The notes: generated by a model from the letters alone, not told the origin. A stretch of DNA of 7,964 nucleotides from Balneolaceae bacterium SMO_bin1 (GCA_003123965.1 NNSL01000360.1:1-7964), one strand, 5' to 3'; positions 1 to 7,391 are shown, counted from the stretch's first letter. Made by a program: numbers and translations.

Positions 1-14
1 TTTTCCGGGCGAAA

Positions 15-449
15 ATGCCTATTCCGGCATTTACGTATTCAATGAAACCGACCGCTCCCTTCCCCTCAAATCATCCCTTTGCCGAAGAAATAGCGCACTT
101 GGTAGAACAGCATGAGCAATGCCAGTTCCTGTTATTAGAAATTGTTTTTGTTGACGAGAATGAAATAATTCGCATCAATAAAGAACACCTTGACCGCACG
201 TATGTGACCGATATCATTAGCTTCCGGTACGATGATGGAACCTCAAACTCCGCTATCGAAGGCACCCTTTTTTGCTGCCTACCCCGCATTTTTGAGCAAG
301 CCGATGAGTTTGGGGCCACCAAAGCTGAAGAATTCAAACGTATTATTGCTCACGGCTTGCTGCATCTAACCGGTTATGAGGATAAAAATGAGGAGAAGAA
401 AAAAGAAATGCAGGAACGCGAAAATTTTTATTTAAAACAGCTAAGTTGA
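15..449 (+). CDS. ybeY: Endoribonuclease YbeY (rRNA maturation factor)
   Basis: YbeY is a single-domain metal-dependent endoribonuclease needed for 16S rRNA 3'-end maturation and ribosome quality control in the cytoplasm. The protein is 144 aa, the usual family length. The signature is clear: a V-T-D-I-I-S-F core at residues 64-70 and the helix H-G-L-L-H-L-T-G-Y-E-D at 113-123. His113 and His117 are the first two metal ligands. The third ligand position (His in E. coli-type proteins) is Asp123, which I recall as common in Bacteroidota-type YbeY. The start is uncertain: the frame has no stop between the ATG at 15 and the window edge, and another ATG lies at codon 10 (42-44). No Shine-Dalgarno sequence is visible. 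An 83-bp gap separates it from the next gene on the same strand. The family assignment is firm. Confidence 0.93.
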   Translation: MPIPAFTYSMKPTAPFPSNHPFAEEIAHLVEQHEQCQFLLLEIVFVDENEIIRINKEHLDRTYVTDIISFRYDDGTSNSAIEGTLFCCLPRIFEQADEFGATKAEEFKRIIAHGLLHLTGYEDKNEEKKKEMQERENFYLKQLS

Positions 450-532
450 TCTCCTTGCCTTAATTATCAAAACAAACCAGCGTACTTTTACGTACCGTTT
501 GCTGTTATTCAACGACTAACCAGCCCTTTTCC

Positions 533-1672
533 ATGGCCGAAAATAAACAATCGGATTCTGCTATTGAGGCAGCAAAGCAGCATACGCGCAACTATGCAAA
601 AAGTCTTTGGGATATTATAAACCGGTACCGTAAGCCGGTAGAGAACAGTAAGCCTTCACTGGTTGATCCCACACTCAGTACTTCCAAAAAAGATCATCCC
701 GTTTTACTTAGCTTCCTTTCTGCTATTCCCTACATACTTGGGTTGATGTTTTTCGCTTCGTTTTACTGGGATTTTAACGGAAGCAGTTACACGCTTTTTA
801 ATCATACATTCTACTTCGAGGGGTTACTTCGAATTTTATCGGTGAGCGGGTTGATTGGCTTCCTCACCAACTGGATTGCCATAACCATGCTTTTTAAACC
901 GGCGCAAAAACGGCCGCTGCTGGGCCAGGGTCTCATTCCGGCACAAAAAAATCGCATTGCTTTTCGGCTGGCACAAGCCGTTTCCGAAGATCTTATCAAC
1001 CCAGCCATTATAAAAAAGAAAATACATGATTCTAACCTTATCACTTTATATCGCCGGCGCACCACGCGGTACATTCGTCACATTATTGATGATCCCTCCT
1101 TTCGCACCGAATTAAAGCAATGGGTTGTGGGCTATATTGATGATATGATTGGCGATCCTGAAATTCGGGCAGCCATAGCACAAAAAATTCTGCTCCAGAT
1201 TGAAAAATCAATTGAAGAGCGATCAATTGAACGCGTTGCATTAAAAGCCTACTCTTTTGTACGCGGACAAAAAATGCAGCATATCATCGAAAATAGTCTT
1301 GCCGAACTCCCCGAATCCATTGAAACGGGGCTTGACCGCTTTGACGAACTTCTCGACGACCTACCCAACCGCATTGAAGATAATAGTGATGCCATTGAAG
1401 AATGGGTTACTTCTATTCTCTATAAACTCATCAACCAGCTCGATGTTCATGCTTTGGTAGAAGACAATCTGCGGGAGTATGATGAACAACGCCTCTCTGA
1501 CATTATTCTGAAGGCTACGAACGAGCAGCTGCGCTACATTCAATACCTGGGCGGCATTTTAGGTGTTGTAGGTGGGTTCGTTATTTGGGAACCAATTGTG
1601 AGCATGATGGTGTTGCTGCTGGCGGGAATTATAATTTTTACCTTCGACAATCTTTTGTTTAAATTGGACTGA
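533..1672 (+). CDS. DUF445 family membrane protein
   Basis: This 379-aa membrane protein belongs to DUF445 (the YheB-like family), whose biochemical role is not established. The diagnostic block is at residues 108-145: I-G-F-L-T-N-W-I-A-I-T-M-L-F-K-P, then G-Q-G-L-I-P-A-Q-K-N-R-I-A. The layout is a polar N-terminus (1-54), a hydrophobic segment at about 56-78, a second at 96-120 running into the signature, a long charged helical region (about 140-330) rich in Ile-Glu-Arg, and a C-terminal hydrophobic hairpin at about 338-374. Such a layout suggests a membrane-anchored protein with a large soluble, probably helical, domain. It starts at an ATG with no obvious Shine-Dalgarno sequence and ends right at a palindrome array. 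It sits between ybeY and satD, but I see nothing that links it to either in function. Confidence 0.9.
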   Translation: MAENKQSDSAIEAAKQHTRNYAKSLWDIINRYRKPVENSKPSLVDPTLSTSKKDHPVLLSFLSAIPYILGLMFFASFYWDFNGSSYTLFNHTFYFEGLLRILSVSGLIGFLTNWIAITMLFKPAQKRPLLGQGLIPAQKNRIAFRLAQAVSEDLINPAIIKKKIHDSNLITLYRRRTTRYIRHIIDDPSFRTELKQWVVGYIDDMIGDPEIRAAIAQKILLQIEKSIEERSIERVALKAYSFVRGQKMQHIIENSLAELPESIETGLDRFDELLDDLPNRIEDNSDAIEEWVTSILYKLINQLDVHALVEDNLREYDEQRLSDIILKATNEQLRYIQYLGGILGVVGGFVIWEPIVSMMVLLLAGIIIFTFDNLLFKLD

Positions 1673-1750
1673 AATTAAGTCTTGAGACTTAATTATAAAT
1701 CATTTAAGTCTCTAGGCTTAATAATAGGTTAATTAAGTACTCACACTTAA
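1673..1750. promoter_or_regulatory. Array of three 18-bp palindromes at 29-bp spacing, upstream of satD
   Basis: Three related palindromes lie in the 120-bp gap between DUF445 and satD, at 1675-1692 (TTAAGTCT-TG-AGACTTAA), 1704-1721 (TTAAGTCT-CT-AGGCTTAA) and 1733-1750 (TTAAGTAC-TC-ACACTTAA). The first is perfect and extends to 10-bp arms (1673-1694). The second has one mismatch, and the third keeps only the outer six pairs. Unit starts are exactly 29 bp apart, with unrelated 11-bp AT-rich spacers. The regular spacing and similar half-sites fit binding sites for a dimeric regulator, and the next gene encodes an HTH protein, so autoregulation is possible. It could also be a dispersed intergenic repeat. 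Downstream, 1753-1776 holds a weak GCCGG/CCGGC stem. No convincing promoter hexamers were identified. Confidence 0.6.
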
Positions 1751-1792
1751 ATGCCGGAACTGCGCTTTTAGCCGGCCTAACAGCATTTAATT

Positions 1793-2461
1793 ATGATATA
1801 CGCAGTTATTACCGGTGATATTATTGAGTCTTCACTAGCTGAAAAAGCTGAAAAAAATGCACTCATCAAATCACTAAAAAAAGCGTTTAAGGGCATAAAA
1901 CAGTGGGATTCTGTCAACGAGAACAGCCTGCCCAAGTTTGATGTGTTCCGTGGGGATAGTTTCCAGGGAGTGATGGCAAATCCGTGCCAGGCTTTACGGG
2001 CTGCCATTTTTATACGTTCGGCAATGCGTAAAAATCAACCCGTACAAAAAGATGAAAACTGGGATGTACGGCTGGCCATCGGGCTGGGAACAATAGATCA
2101 CCTGCCGGAAAATGTTTCCGAAGGCGACGGACCTGCATATCGGAACTCAGGACCGATTATGGATGAGTTAAAAGGGGATTATAAAACGGCCATCACCACA
2201 CCCTGGGAAGCCATTAACAAAGAATTTAAAGCTTCCTCTGCCCTGCTAGATGCCGTAATATCAAAATGGACAGCACAGCAATCTGAAATTATTTGGTATC
2301 TTCTGCGCAATGAAAAAGCCAAAGATATTGCCGAAGAGCTCGACATTTCGCAGGCTGCCGTTCATTACCGCGTAAAGGGTTCGGCGTGGTTTGCTATTGA
2401 AAAATTATTACAGCGATACGAACAAATTATTGAACAGACTATAAACAGTGAACAATCATGA
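1793..2461 (+). CDS. SatD family protein with C-terminal helix-turn-helix
   Basis: This 222-aa protein matches the SatD family, named after an acid-tolerance-linked gene of Streptococcus mutans; its molecular function is not settled. Conserved blocks are A-V-I-T-G-D-I-I-E-S (residues 4-13), F-R-G-D-S-F-Q (52-58), V-R-L-A-I-G-L-G (92-99) and G-D-G-P-A-Y-R-N-S-G (111-120). The two Asp-centred motifs (Asp9, Asp55) followed by the R-x-A-I-G-L-G strand recall the layout of class III nucleotide cyclase-type domains. That is my inference, not an established activity. Residues about 172-205 (K-A-K-D-I-A-E-E-L-D-I-S-Q-A-A-V-H-Y-R-V) form a typical HTH, so DNA binding is likely. The gene overlaps the DUF3307 gene by 4 bp (ATGA), implying translational coupling, and is preceded by the palindrome array. 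No Shine-Dalgarno sequence is seen. Confidence 0.87.
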   Translation: MIYAVITGDIIESSLAEKAEKNALIKSLKKAFKGIKQWDSVNENSLPKFDVFRGDSFQGVMANPCQALRAAIFIRSAMRKNQPVQKDENWDVRLAIGLGTIDHLPENVSEGDGPAYRNSGPIMDELKGDYKTAITTPWEAINKEFKASSALLDAVISKWTAQQSEIIWYLLRNEKAKDIAEELDISQAAVHYRVKGSAWFAIEKLLQRYEQIIEQTINSEQS

Positions 2462-3198
2462 TTGGCAGTTCCGAACTGATTATATTATTACGCATACTTG
2501 CCGCGCATATTCTAGCGGATTTCTTCCTGCAGCGCTATAAATGGATAGTTGATAAACGCCTGGGCGTTCAATCCCCCTATCTTTACTTTCATGTAGCTAT
2601 TGTTGGCGTGTTAACGTACCTGTTTCTTGCTGATTGGGACCATGTGCTGCTGCCGCTTTTTATTATGATCACCCATTTTTTAATCGATTGGTGGAAATCA
2701 ACAGTAAGTAATTGCACTCGAAACTTTGTAATTGACCAAATACTGCACGTTTTGATGCTGGTTATAGGCTGGCTTTGGTATGTTGGTGCAGGCTTCGCTG
2801 ATCTAAGTATTTACTTTGCCCTTTTTAATACGGTTGGATTTTGGGTTGTGCTGAGCAGCTTTTTGCTCATTTTACGCCCGGTTGGGTTCTTAATTAGCAA
2901 GGCAACCAGTGGATGGCAAAATGAGCTTGAGGATATACCATCAACACTTCAAGGACTCACCAAGGCGGGAACCTGGATTGGCTATCTTGAGCGTCTGATT
3001 ATTCTAACCTTTATCTTGATCGGTCAGTACAGTGCTATTGGGTTTCTTATTGCGGCCAAGTCTATATTTCGGTTCAGCGGTAAAATTGATAATGAGGAAA
3101 GCCATAAACACGCTGAATATATACTGATTGGTACTTTGATGAGCTTTTTTATGGCCGTGGTTATAGGCGTTATTGCTCGTTATTTCCTGGCTTTTTAG
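2458..3198 (+). CDS. DUF3307 family multi-pass membrane protein
   Basis: This 246-aa integral membrane protein belongs to DUF3307. The N-terminal domain carries the family's polar residues within hydrophobic helices: H-I-L-A-D-F-F-L-Q (His17, Asp21, Gln25), T-H-F-L-I-D-W-W-K (His73, Asp77, Lys80) and V-I-D-Q-I-L-H (Asp93, Gln94, His97). The C-terminal half has Y-L-E-R-L-I-I-L (176-183), A-A-K-S-I-F-R-F (199-206) and A-E-Y-I-L-I-G-T-L-M-S-F (219-230), also typical of the longer family members. Hydrophobic stretches suggest about six to seven membrane helices. The function is unknown; the buried His/Asp residues could form a metal or catalytic site, which is inference. It is coupled to satD by an ATGA overlap, a pairing I recall from other genomes of this group. 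A strong terminator follows 26 bp after the stop. Confidence 0.9.
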   Translation: MIGSSELIILLRILAAHILADFFLQRYKWIVDKRLGVQSPYLYFHVAIVGVLTYLFLADWDHVLLPLFIMITHFLIDWWKSTVSNCTRNFVIDQILHVLMLVIGWLWYVGAGFADLSIYFALFNTVGFWVVLSSFLLILRPVGFLISKATSGWQNELEDIPSTLQGLTKAGTWIGYLERLIILTFILIGQYSAIGFLIAAKSIFRFSGKIDNEESHKHAEYILIGTLMSFFMAVVIGVIARYFLAF

Positions 3199-3224
3199 AC
3201 CATGAATGAAATAAAGACCAAAAT

Positions 3225-3258
3225 AAAAAGCCCCGGGAGTTAACCCACGGGGCTTTTT
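3225..3258. terminator. Bidirectional intrinsic terminator between convergent genes
   Basis: A perfect 11-bp inverted repeat, AAAAAGCCCCG (3225-3235) and CGGGGCTTTTT (3248-3258), flanks a 12-nt loop that can pair further through GGG/CCC. The GC core has a T run on its right and an A run on its left, so it can terminate transcription from both sides. It lies between the stop of the DUF3307 gene (3198, plus strand) and the stop of the third amidohydrolase gene (3283, minus strand), exactly where a shared terminator is expected. Confidence 0.94.
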
Positions 3259-3282
3259 TATAGTATGCAAGAAATGAGATAA

Positions 3283-4618
3283 CTACTCGGTCTCAACGGT
3301 AGAATCTCGGTTCAAGAACTGTTCATAAAGCTGCCGGTGACGGTTCGTCATCGGAATTTTGAAGCCATTGATGAACACCTGCTCTATATCCGTCATTGGT
3401 TCAAAGGGATCACCATTTGCAATAAACAGGTTTGCAATCTTGCCTTCTTCAATACTGCCTATACGGTCACTCACACCAAAGATCTCGGCTGGCTCAATAG
3501 TTACCGCTCGTAAGGCCTGCTCCGTACCCATTCCGTACGTTGCAGCAAACCCGGCATTAAACGGCAGGTTGCGCACGTTTTCAATTTCTTCGGTTTTTAT
3601 GGCAACCTTAACGCCAGCTTCCTGCAGTTTGGCTGCGTTCTGATAAGCAATCAGGTAGTCCATGTGATCTTCAGAAGGCGTATCAAGGTACCGGGCCCAC
3701 GAGTGCAGGCAATCCTGATTCCGCAATTTGATCGGCAACTGCCCAACCGCCGTCAACACCTGAAAGAATGAAGCGTGCATCGGTTTGACTTTGCATTTGC
3801 TCTATCCATTCCATGGCCTTGGTGATGCTCTGCGCTTCATCAACAGCAATAATTACCGGAACTTCGCCGGAAAGTACGCGGCGCATAGCCCGCAGCTGCA
3901 CGTCGGTGTCCGGTTCATTTTTACCTGAAGGATTCTCCTCGTAACTATTCATCATTCTATTGTAGGCAATAGCTTCTTTCCAATAATCTTTGATCTCTTT
4001 AACATTCTCTTGGTAGGCTTCTTCAATTTCTTTTTCACTGCGATCATCCCACCATCCTCTTCGGCCTGAAACTGGCCAATCGTGAACAAGACCGGCTCGC
4101 TGCAGTACAGCCATGGAGTCGGGTGAATTACCATACAGGTTAATAAGCGTGGCCATACCAGAAATAATGCCTGATCCCGGCTTGGATATCACCGTTGTTA
4201 CACCGCTGGTGCGCGTAACCGGAATGGCAGCACTATGTGGATTGATAGCAGTAAAGGCCATCACATTGGGATTGAAGGTTCCTACCTCATTCTGGTCATT
4301 GGTCACTGCCACAGCGCCAATTTCCTGTAATCCGAGACCCGTTCCCGAATCAATAAAGCCCGGATATACACGCTTTCCGCTGGCATCAATTTGGGTATAA
4401 TCGCTGGTTATATCAGCATCAGTGCCTACGTAGGTTATCTCGTGGCCGTCAATAAGCACGGTACCGCCCTCAATCACCCCATTGGTAACCGTATAAATAT
4501 TGGCATTGGTGATGGCATACTTACCAAAGCCCGGTTTTTCGGTAATCTGAGCTGTGGCAGCTACGCTCATGCACATCAATGCAAAGAGTAGAATTGTTGA
4601 TTTAATTACATTCTTCAT
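3283..4618 (-). pseudogene. Secreted amidohydrolase-superfamily protein, metal site lost, split by a +1 frameshift (third of the trio)
   Basis: Two overlapping reading frames together encode one amidohydrolase-fold protein. The N-terminal part (4618-3683, 311 aa) begins with a signal peptide (about residues 1-24, ending A-A-T-A-Q), followed by the usual small beta-domain (A-N-I-Y-T-V...G-G-T-V-L-I-D-G) and V-Y-P-G-F-I-D at 84-90. The C-terminal part continues in the next frame from about 3686 to 3283 and ends with G-S-I-E-E-G-K-I-A-N-L-F-I, typical of this superfamily. Removing one base near 3687-3688 gives a continuous 444-aa protein. Against the middle gene, the metal ligands are missing: the HxH positions are Gly92/Gly94, the His pair is Ala258/Asp260, the next His is Gly287, and the Asp is probably Glu343. 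So it may be a non-catalytic paralogue. It lies 18 bp after the middle gene, as the last of an apparent operon. Confidence 0.85.
3683..3692 (-). other. Frameshift site in the third amidohydrolase gene (CCT TGA)
   Basis: On the coding strand the frame reads GGC CCG GTA CCT TGA T, where the UGA stop (3683-3685) ends the N-terminal part. The homologous sequence resumes one base further on as GAT ACG CCT (Asp-Thr-Pro). A net +1 shift, or removal of one C of the CC pair, joins the two parts with no other change. There is no long homopolymer here. A CCU codon followed directly by UGA resembles known +1 recoding sites, where the P-site tRNA slips at a stop codon. A sequencing error or true mutation explains it equally well. 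Confidence 0.75.
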
Positions 4619-4636
4619 AATAGTAGAATTTTGCTC

Positions 4637-6013
4637 TTATTGGGTGTTGGATTCAGAGAAGAGATAGAAGACATCGTGCATACACGAATCTACTTCTCTG
4701 TCACTCGAATTCGATTTTAGCGTCTGGCTGTACGATTCACTTGGGTTGATATCAATCCGCATATCGGAAGGATCTTCTTCTTTGTCGAAGTATTTAACGC
4801 CGTCAACAAATGTTTTTTGATTAACGCTGTAGATACTCAGCGGATGCTCGCTCCAGATTGACACATCCCCATGCTTTCCTTCTTCGAGGGTACCCACTTT
4901 ATCATCAATGCCCAGCTGTATAGCGGGGTTTAAGGTGATCATTTTTAAGGCGTCAGTTTCGGAGGTATCCCCGTACCGTATGGTTTTAGCCGCTTCATGA
5001 TTGAGGTGACGAATGAGCTCACCACTATCAGAGTTGATGCTTGTTACAACCCCATTTTCATTCAGGATGGACGCGTTATAAGCAGTAGAATAGTAAACTT
5101 CAAACTTATAGGCCCACCAGTCGGCAAAAACAGATGCATAAGCACCGTTCTTTCGAAGCTCAGGTGCAACCTTGAATGCTTCATTGCCGTGGGTAAACGT
5201 ATAGTTTTCAACGCCATAGTCATCAAAAACACGCATCAACATTACAATTTCATCGGCACGGTACGAGTGGCAGTGCACCAGTATTTCACCCTCCAGAATG
5301 TCGGCGATGGTTTCCATGCGAACATTACGTGCTACTGGTTTTGGAGGTGTTCCATTGCCATTAAAATTATCCTGAGCATCCAAATAAGCTTCACGGTTGC
5401 GTCGGTAATCAAGAGCAGCATCAAACGTTTTTCGAACTACCTGCTCTACGCCCATTCGGGTGCGGGGACGTATGCCCGAGCCCTGACCGTGAACGCGCGT
5501 AGGATTTTCTCCCAATGCGAACTTAATGGTGCGGGGTGCATCCTGGAATTTAAGTCCTTCCTGACCTTGTCCATAGCGCAGCTTTAGCGTTTCCGATTCG
5601 CCTCCGATAACATTTGCCGATCCGTGCAGCAAATGAATGGAAGTTACGCCGCCGGCCAGTGCACGATAAATAGAGATGTCATTGGGATCAATGGAATTAC
5701 CCATTTTCACCTCAGCCGTTACCGGATTTGTGGCTTCGTTAATATCTATACCGGCTATATGGGAGTGTGGATCGATAATGCCGGGCATCACATACTGGCC
5801 CGAGGCATCTACGACCTCTACTCCACTGGGAGCGCTGATATTTTCTCCAATTTGCGTGATAATGCCGTCTTCAATAAGGACATCACCACCTTCTATTGTT
5901 CCATTTGCAAGCGTAATAACAGTACCATCTTGAATAAGTACCGAGCCCGTAGGCTGCGAATAGCCTACAAGCGCAACGCAGCAAAAAAGCAGTGTAAAAG
6001 CTAATTTTTTCAT
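4637..6013 (-). CDS. Secreted metal-dependent amidohydrolase (middle gene, metal site intact)
   Basis: This 458-aa amidohydrolase-superfamily enzyme is of the imidazolonepropionase/dihydroorotase-like type, exported by an N-terminal signal peptide (about residues 1-20, ending V-G-Y-S-Q). A beta-domain (I-Q-D-G-T-V...G-G-D-V-L-I-E-D-G) leads into M-P-G-I-I-D-P-H-S-H (76-85), where His83 and His85 are the first metal ligands. Further likely ligands are His247 and His249 (L-V-H-C-H-S), His275 (F-T-H-G-N-E) and Asp329 (S-I-N-S-D-S-G). The C-terminal beta-domain has G-T-L-E-E-G-K-H-G-D-V-S-I-W (374-387). The substrate is unknown; in this superfamily it is usually a C-N bond in cyclic or peptide-like compounds, here probably in the periplasm. 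A 50-residue tail (about 410-458) includes a C-M-H-D-V motif. It starts 24 bp after the first amidohydrolase gene and ends 18 bp before the third, so the three are probably co-transcribed. Confidence 0.92.
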   Translation of the reverse strand: MKKLAFTLLFCCVALVGYSQPTGSVLIQDGTVITLANGTIEGGDVLIEDGIITQIGENISAPSGVEVVDASGQYVMPGIIDPHSHIAGIDINEATNPVTAEVKMGNSIDPNDISIYRALAGGVTSIHLLHGSANVIGGESETLKLRYGQGQEGLKFQDAPRTIKFALGENPTRVHGQGSGIRPRTRMGVEQVVRKTFDAALDYRRNREAYLDAQDNFNGNGTPPKPVARNVRMETIADILEGEILVHCHSYRADEIVMLMRVFDDYGVENYTFTHGNEAFKVAPELRKNGAYASVFADWWAYKFEVYYSTAYNASILNENGVVTSINSDSGELIRHLNHEAAKTIRYGDTSETDALKMITLNPAIQLGIDDKVGTLEEGKHGDVSIWSEHPLSIYSVNQKTFVDGVKYFDKEEDPSDMRIDINPSESYSQTLKSNSSDREVDSCMHDVFYLFSESNTQ

Positions 6014-6037
6014 TATTCTGCAGTCTTCAAGTTAATA

Positions 6038-7364
6038 TTAGTCATTAAATTCGTTGAGTTGGCCTTCCGATATGGTGTAAAGCACCTTGGCATCTTCTTC
6101 CATAAATGGCTTACTCATAATCGTAAAATTGGCAATATTGCCGTTCTCAACTTCACCAAGCATTTGTGTCTGGTTAAGGATCTCGGCAGTATTAAGCGTC
6201 ATAATACGTATCATTTCTTCAGTCTCTACATCGCCATACTCCATCCATTCTTTCAGGCGACTTCCCATATCACTAAGCTCCATTCCGGCTGTTGCAAAAC
6301 CGACGTCCACGCCGGCATCCATCAGTGTTCTAATATTTTTATACCGTTTCTGGAATGCTTCCCAGCGCTTGTCGCGAAAAGCTTGTTCTTCTTCGGTGAT
6401 TTCTTCCTGCTCTTCAGCTTCTTCTTCCTCTTCGCCTTCACTGTCTTTTTGCCAGTCTGGCTTTTCGGGAAAATCAATAGATGCCAACACAGGGATATTA
6501 CGTTCGCTGAGCTCATCGGCCACCTTGTAGGCCTCCATTCCCGAAACAATGACAATATCGAATCCGAGATCATCTTGAAGCTTAAACACGCGCTCAATCA
6601 TTTCTTGGCTGTCTACCTGGAAAAAAATCACGCTGGTCATTGCCCATCACCGGGTAAAGTGCTTCCAATACCGGATGCGATTCGGGCGGTGCCAGTGCAT
6701 TTGGGTTAGATGAGAAGTAATCCTGGTGTTGTTTGAGGGCCTCGGCATCTGCAAAAAGCTGATCTAGCTGTGCCATCACTCCCATAACAGTACCCGGATA
6801 GACCCGAAAAGACGGACGCAGCTGCATTTGCATGCCAACACTTCCATCATACAGATCACCAATTTGCAATTCGGGATGAATGAAAAACAGGTCGAGCTGA
6901 CCGGGAATCATATATCCGTTAATTCCTAACGCAGCAGTAGTAATGCCTGATTTTAGTGCGGTGTTTAACATATCAGATTCCATATTTATGACTTCGCGCG
7001 CATTTCGCTCGGGACGAATACCGGCTCTTTCATAAGAAGGCTCCCCACGTCGCTGCGGCGTGTCATCAAACCGTTCAATATCGGGACTGCCCCAATATGC
7101 GGAACCGTCGATAAAACCGGGATACACGTGCAGCGAATCGCCGCCGTCCCACACTTCCGCATCGAATGGTATCTCCTGATTTTCACCTATTGATTCAATA
7201 ATTCCGTTGCGCCAGACAATCACGCCATCTTCGATGGTGCTGCCGTCAGCTTTATGTATCGTTACATTTTCAAATGCTTTTGCTGGTATACCCTGCGCTT
7301 TTGCGTTAAATGTAAAAGCCAGTACCGCAACAAGCACTAAAAACAAAGTGCATATACGCTTCAT
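6038..7364 (-). pseudogene. Secreted amidohydrolase-superfamily protein, metal site lost, split by a +1 frameshift (first of the trio)
   Basis: The N-terminal part (7364-6594, 256 aa) has a signal peptide (about residues 1-24, ending N-A-K-A-Q) and V-Y-P-G-F-I-D at 80-86. The C-terminal part continues in another frame to the stop at 6038 and ends with G-E-V-E-N-G-N-I-A-N-F-T-I. Removing one T from a T7 run joins them after Phe248 into 441 aa. Segment S-G-M-E-A-Y-K-V-A (from 274) aligns with H-G-N-E-A-F-K-V-A of the middle gene, which confirms the second frame and shows His replaced by Ser274. The HxH positions are Ser88 and Tyr90, the His pair is absent, and the Asp is probably Ala359. A strongly acidic stretch lies at about 306-327. 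It is the first gene of the apparent operon and probably a non-catalytic paralogue. Confidence 0.85.
6619..6630 (-). other. Frameshift site in the first amidohydrolase gene (T7 run)
   Basis: The coding strand has seven T (A7 on the plus strand, 6621-6627) in CGT GAT TTT TTT CCA. With six T it would read CGT GAT TTT TTC CAG GTA, joining the two parts as R-D-F-F-Q-V-D-S. Homopolymer miscounting by the sequencer is the simplest reason. A real slippage mutation, or transcriptional slippage that restores the frame in part of the mRNA, are the alternatives. The N-terminal frame stops at 6594-6596, soon after the run. Confidence 0.75.
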
Positions 7365-7391
7365 GCTTATTATGATTAGGTTAGTATTTAC

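Noticed and set aside
479..502. Repeated GTAC and CAGC/GCTG elements in the gap between ybeY and the DUF445 gene
   Set aside because: Arms are only 4 bp with unequal bulges and no T run, too weak to call a terminator or operator.
1673..1750. A short CRISPR array, because of the regular 29-bp period
   Set aside because: The repeated units are only 18 bp, differ from each other and are palindromic, the spacers are 11 bp, and no cas gene is near. A regulatory array or dispersed repeat fits better.
3687..3698. GGTACC followed by GGGCCC, like a cloning polylinker, at the frameshift site
   Set aside because: The protein similarity runs on smoothly on both sides and the sites encode expected residues (Gly-Pro-Val), so it is probably chance and not vector sequence.
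3283..3780. A separate small gene starting at the Met at 3780 on the minus strand
   Set aside because: Its first 30 or so residues are out-of-frame reading of the upstream amidohydrolase part. Family-like sequence begins only at the frameshift point, so it is the second half of one gene.
4997..5587. A long open frame on the plus strand, antisense to the middle amidohydrolase gene
   Set aside because: It lies wholly within a well-supported gene on the other strand, shows no recognisable domain and has the look of an antisense shadow frame.
6059..6709. Two overlapping plus-strand open frames across the first amidohydrolase gene
   Set aside because: They are antisense to a recognisable protein, and their Ser/Phe-rich runs come from the complement of Glu-rich codons.
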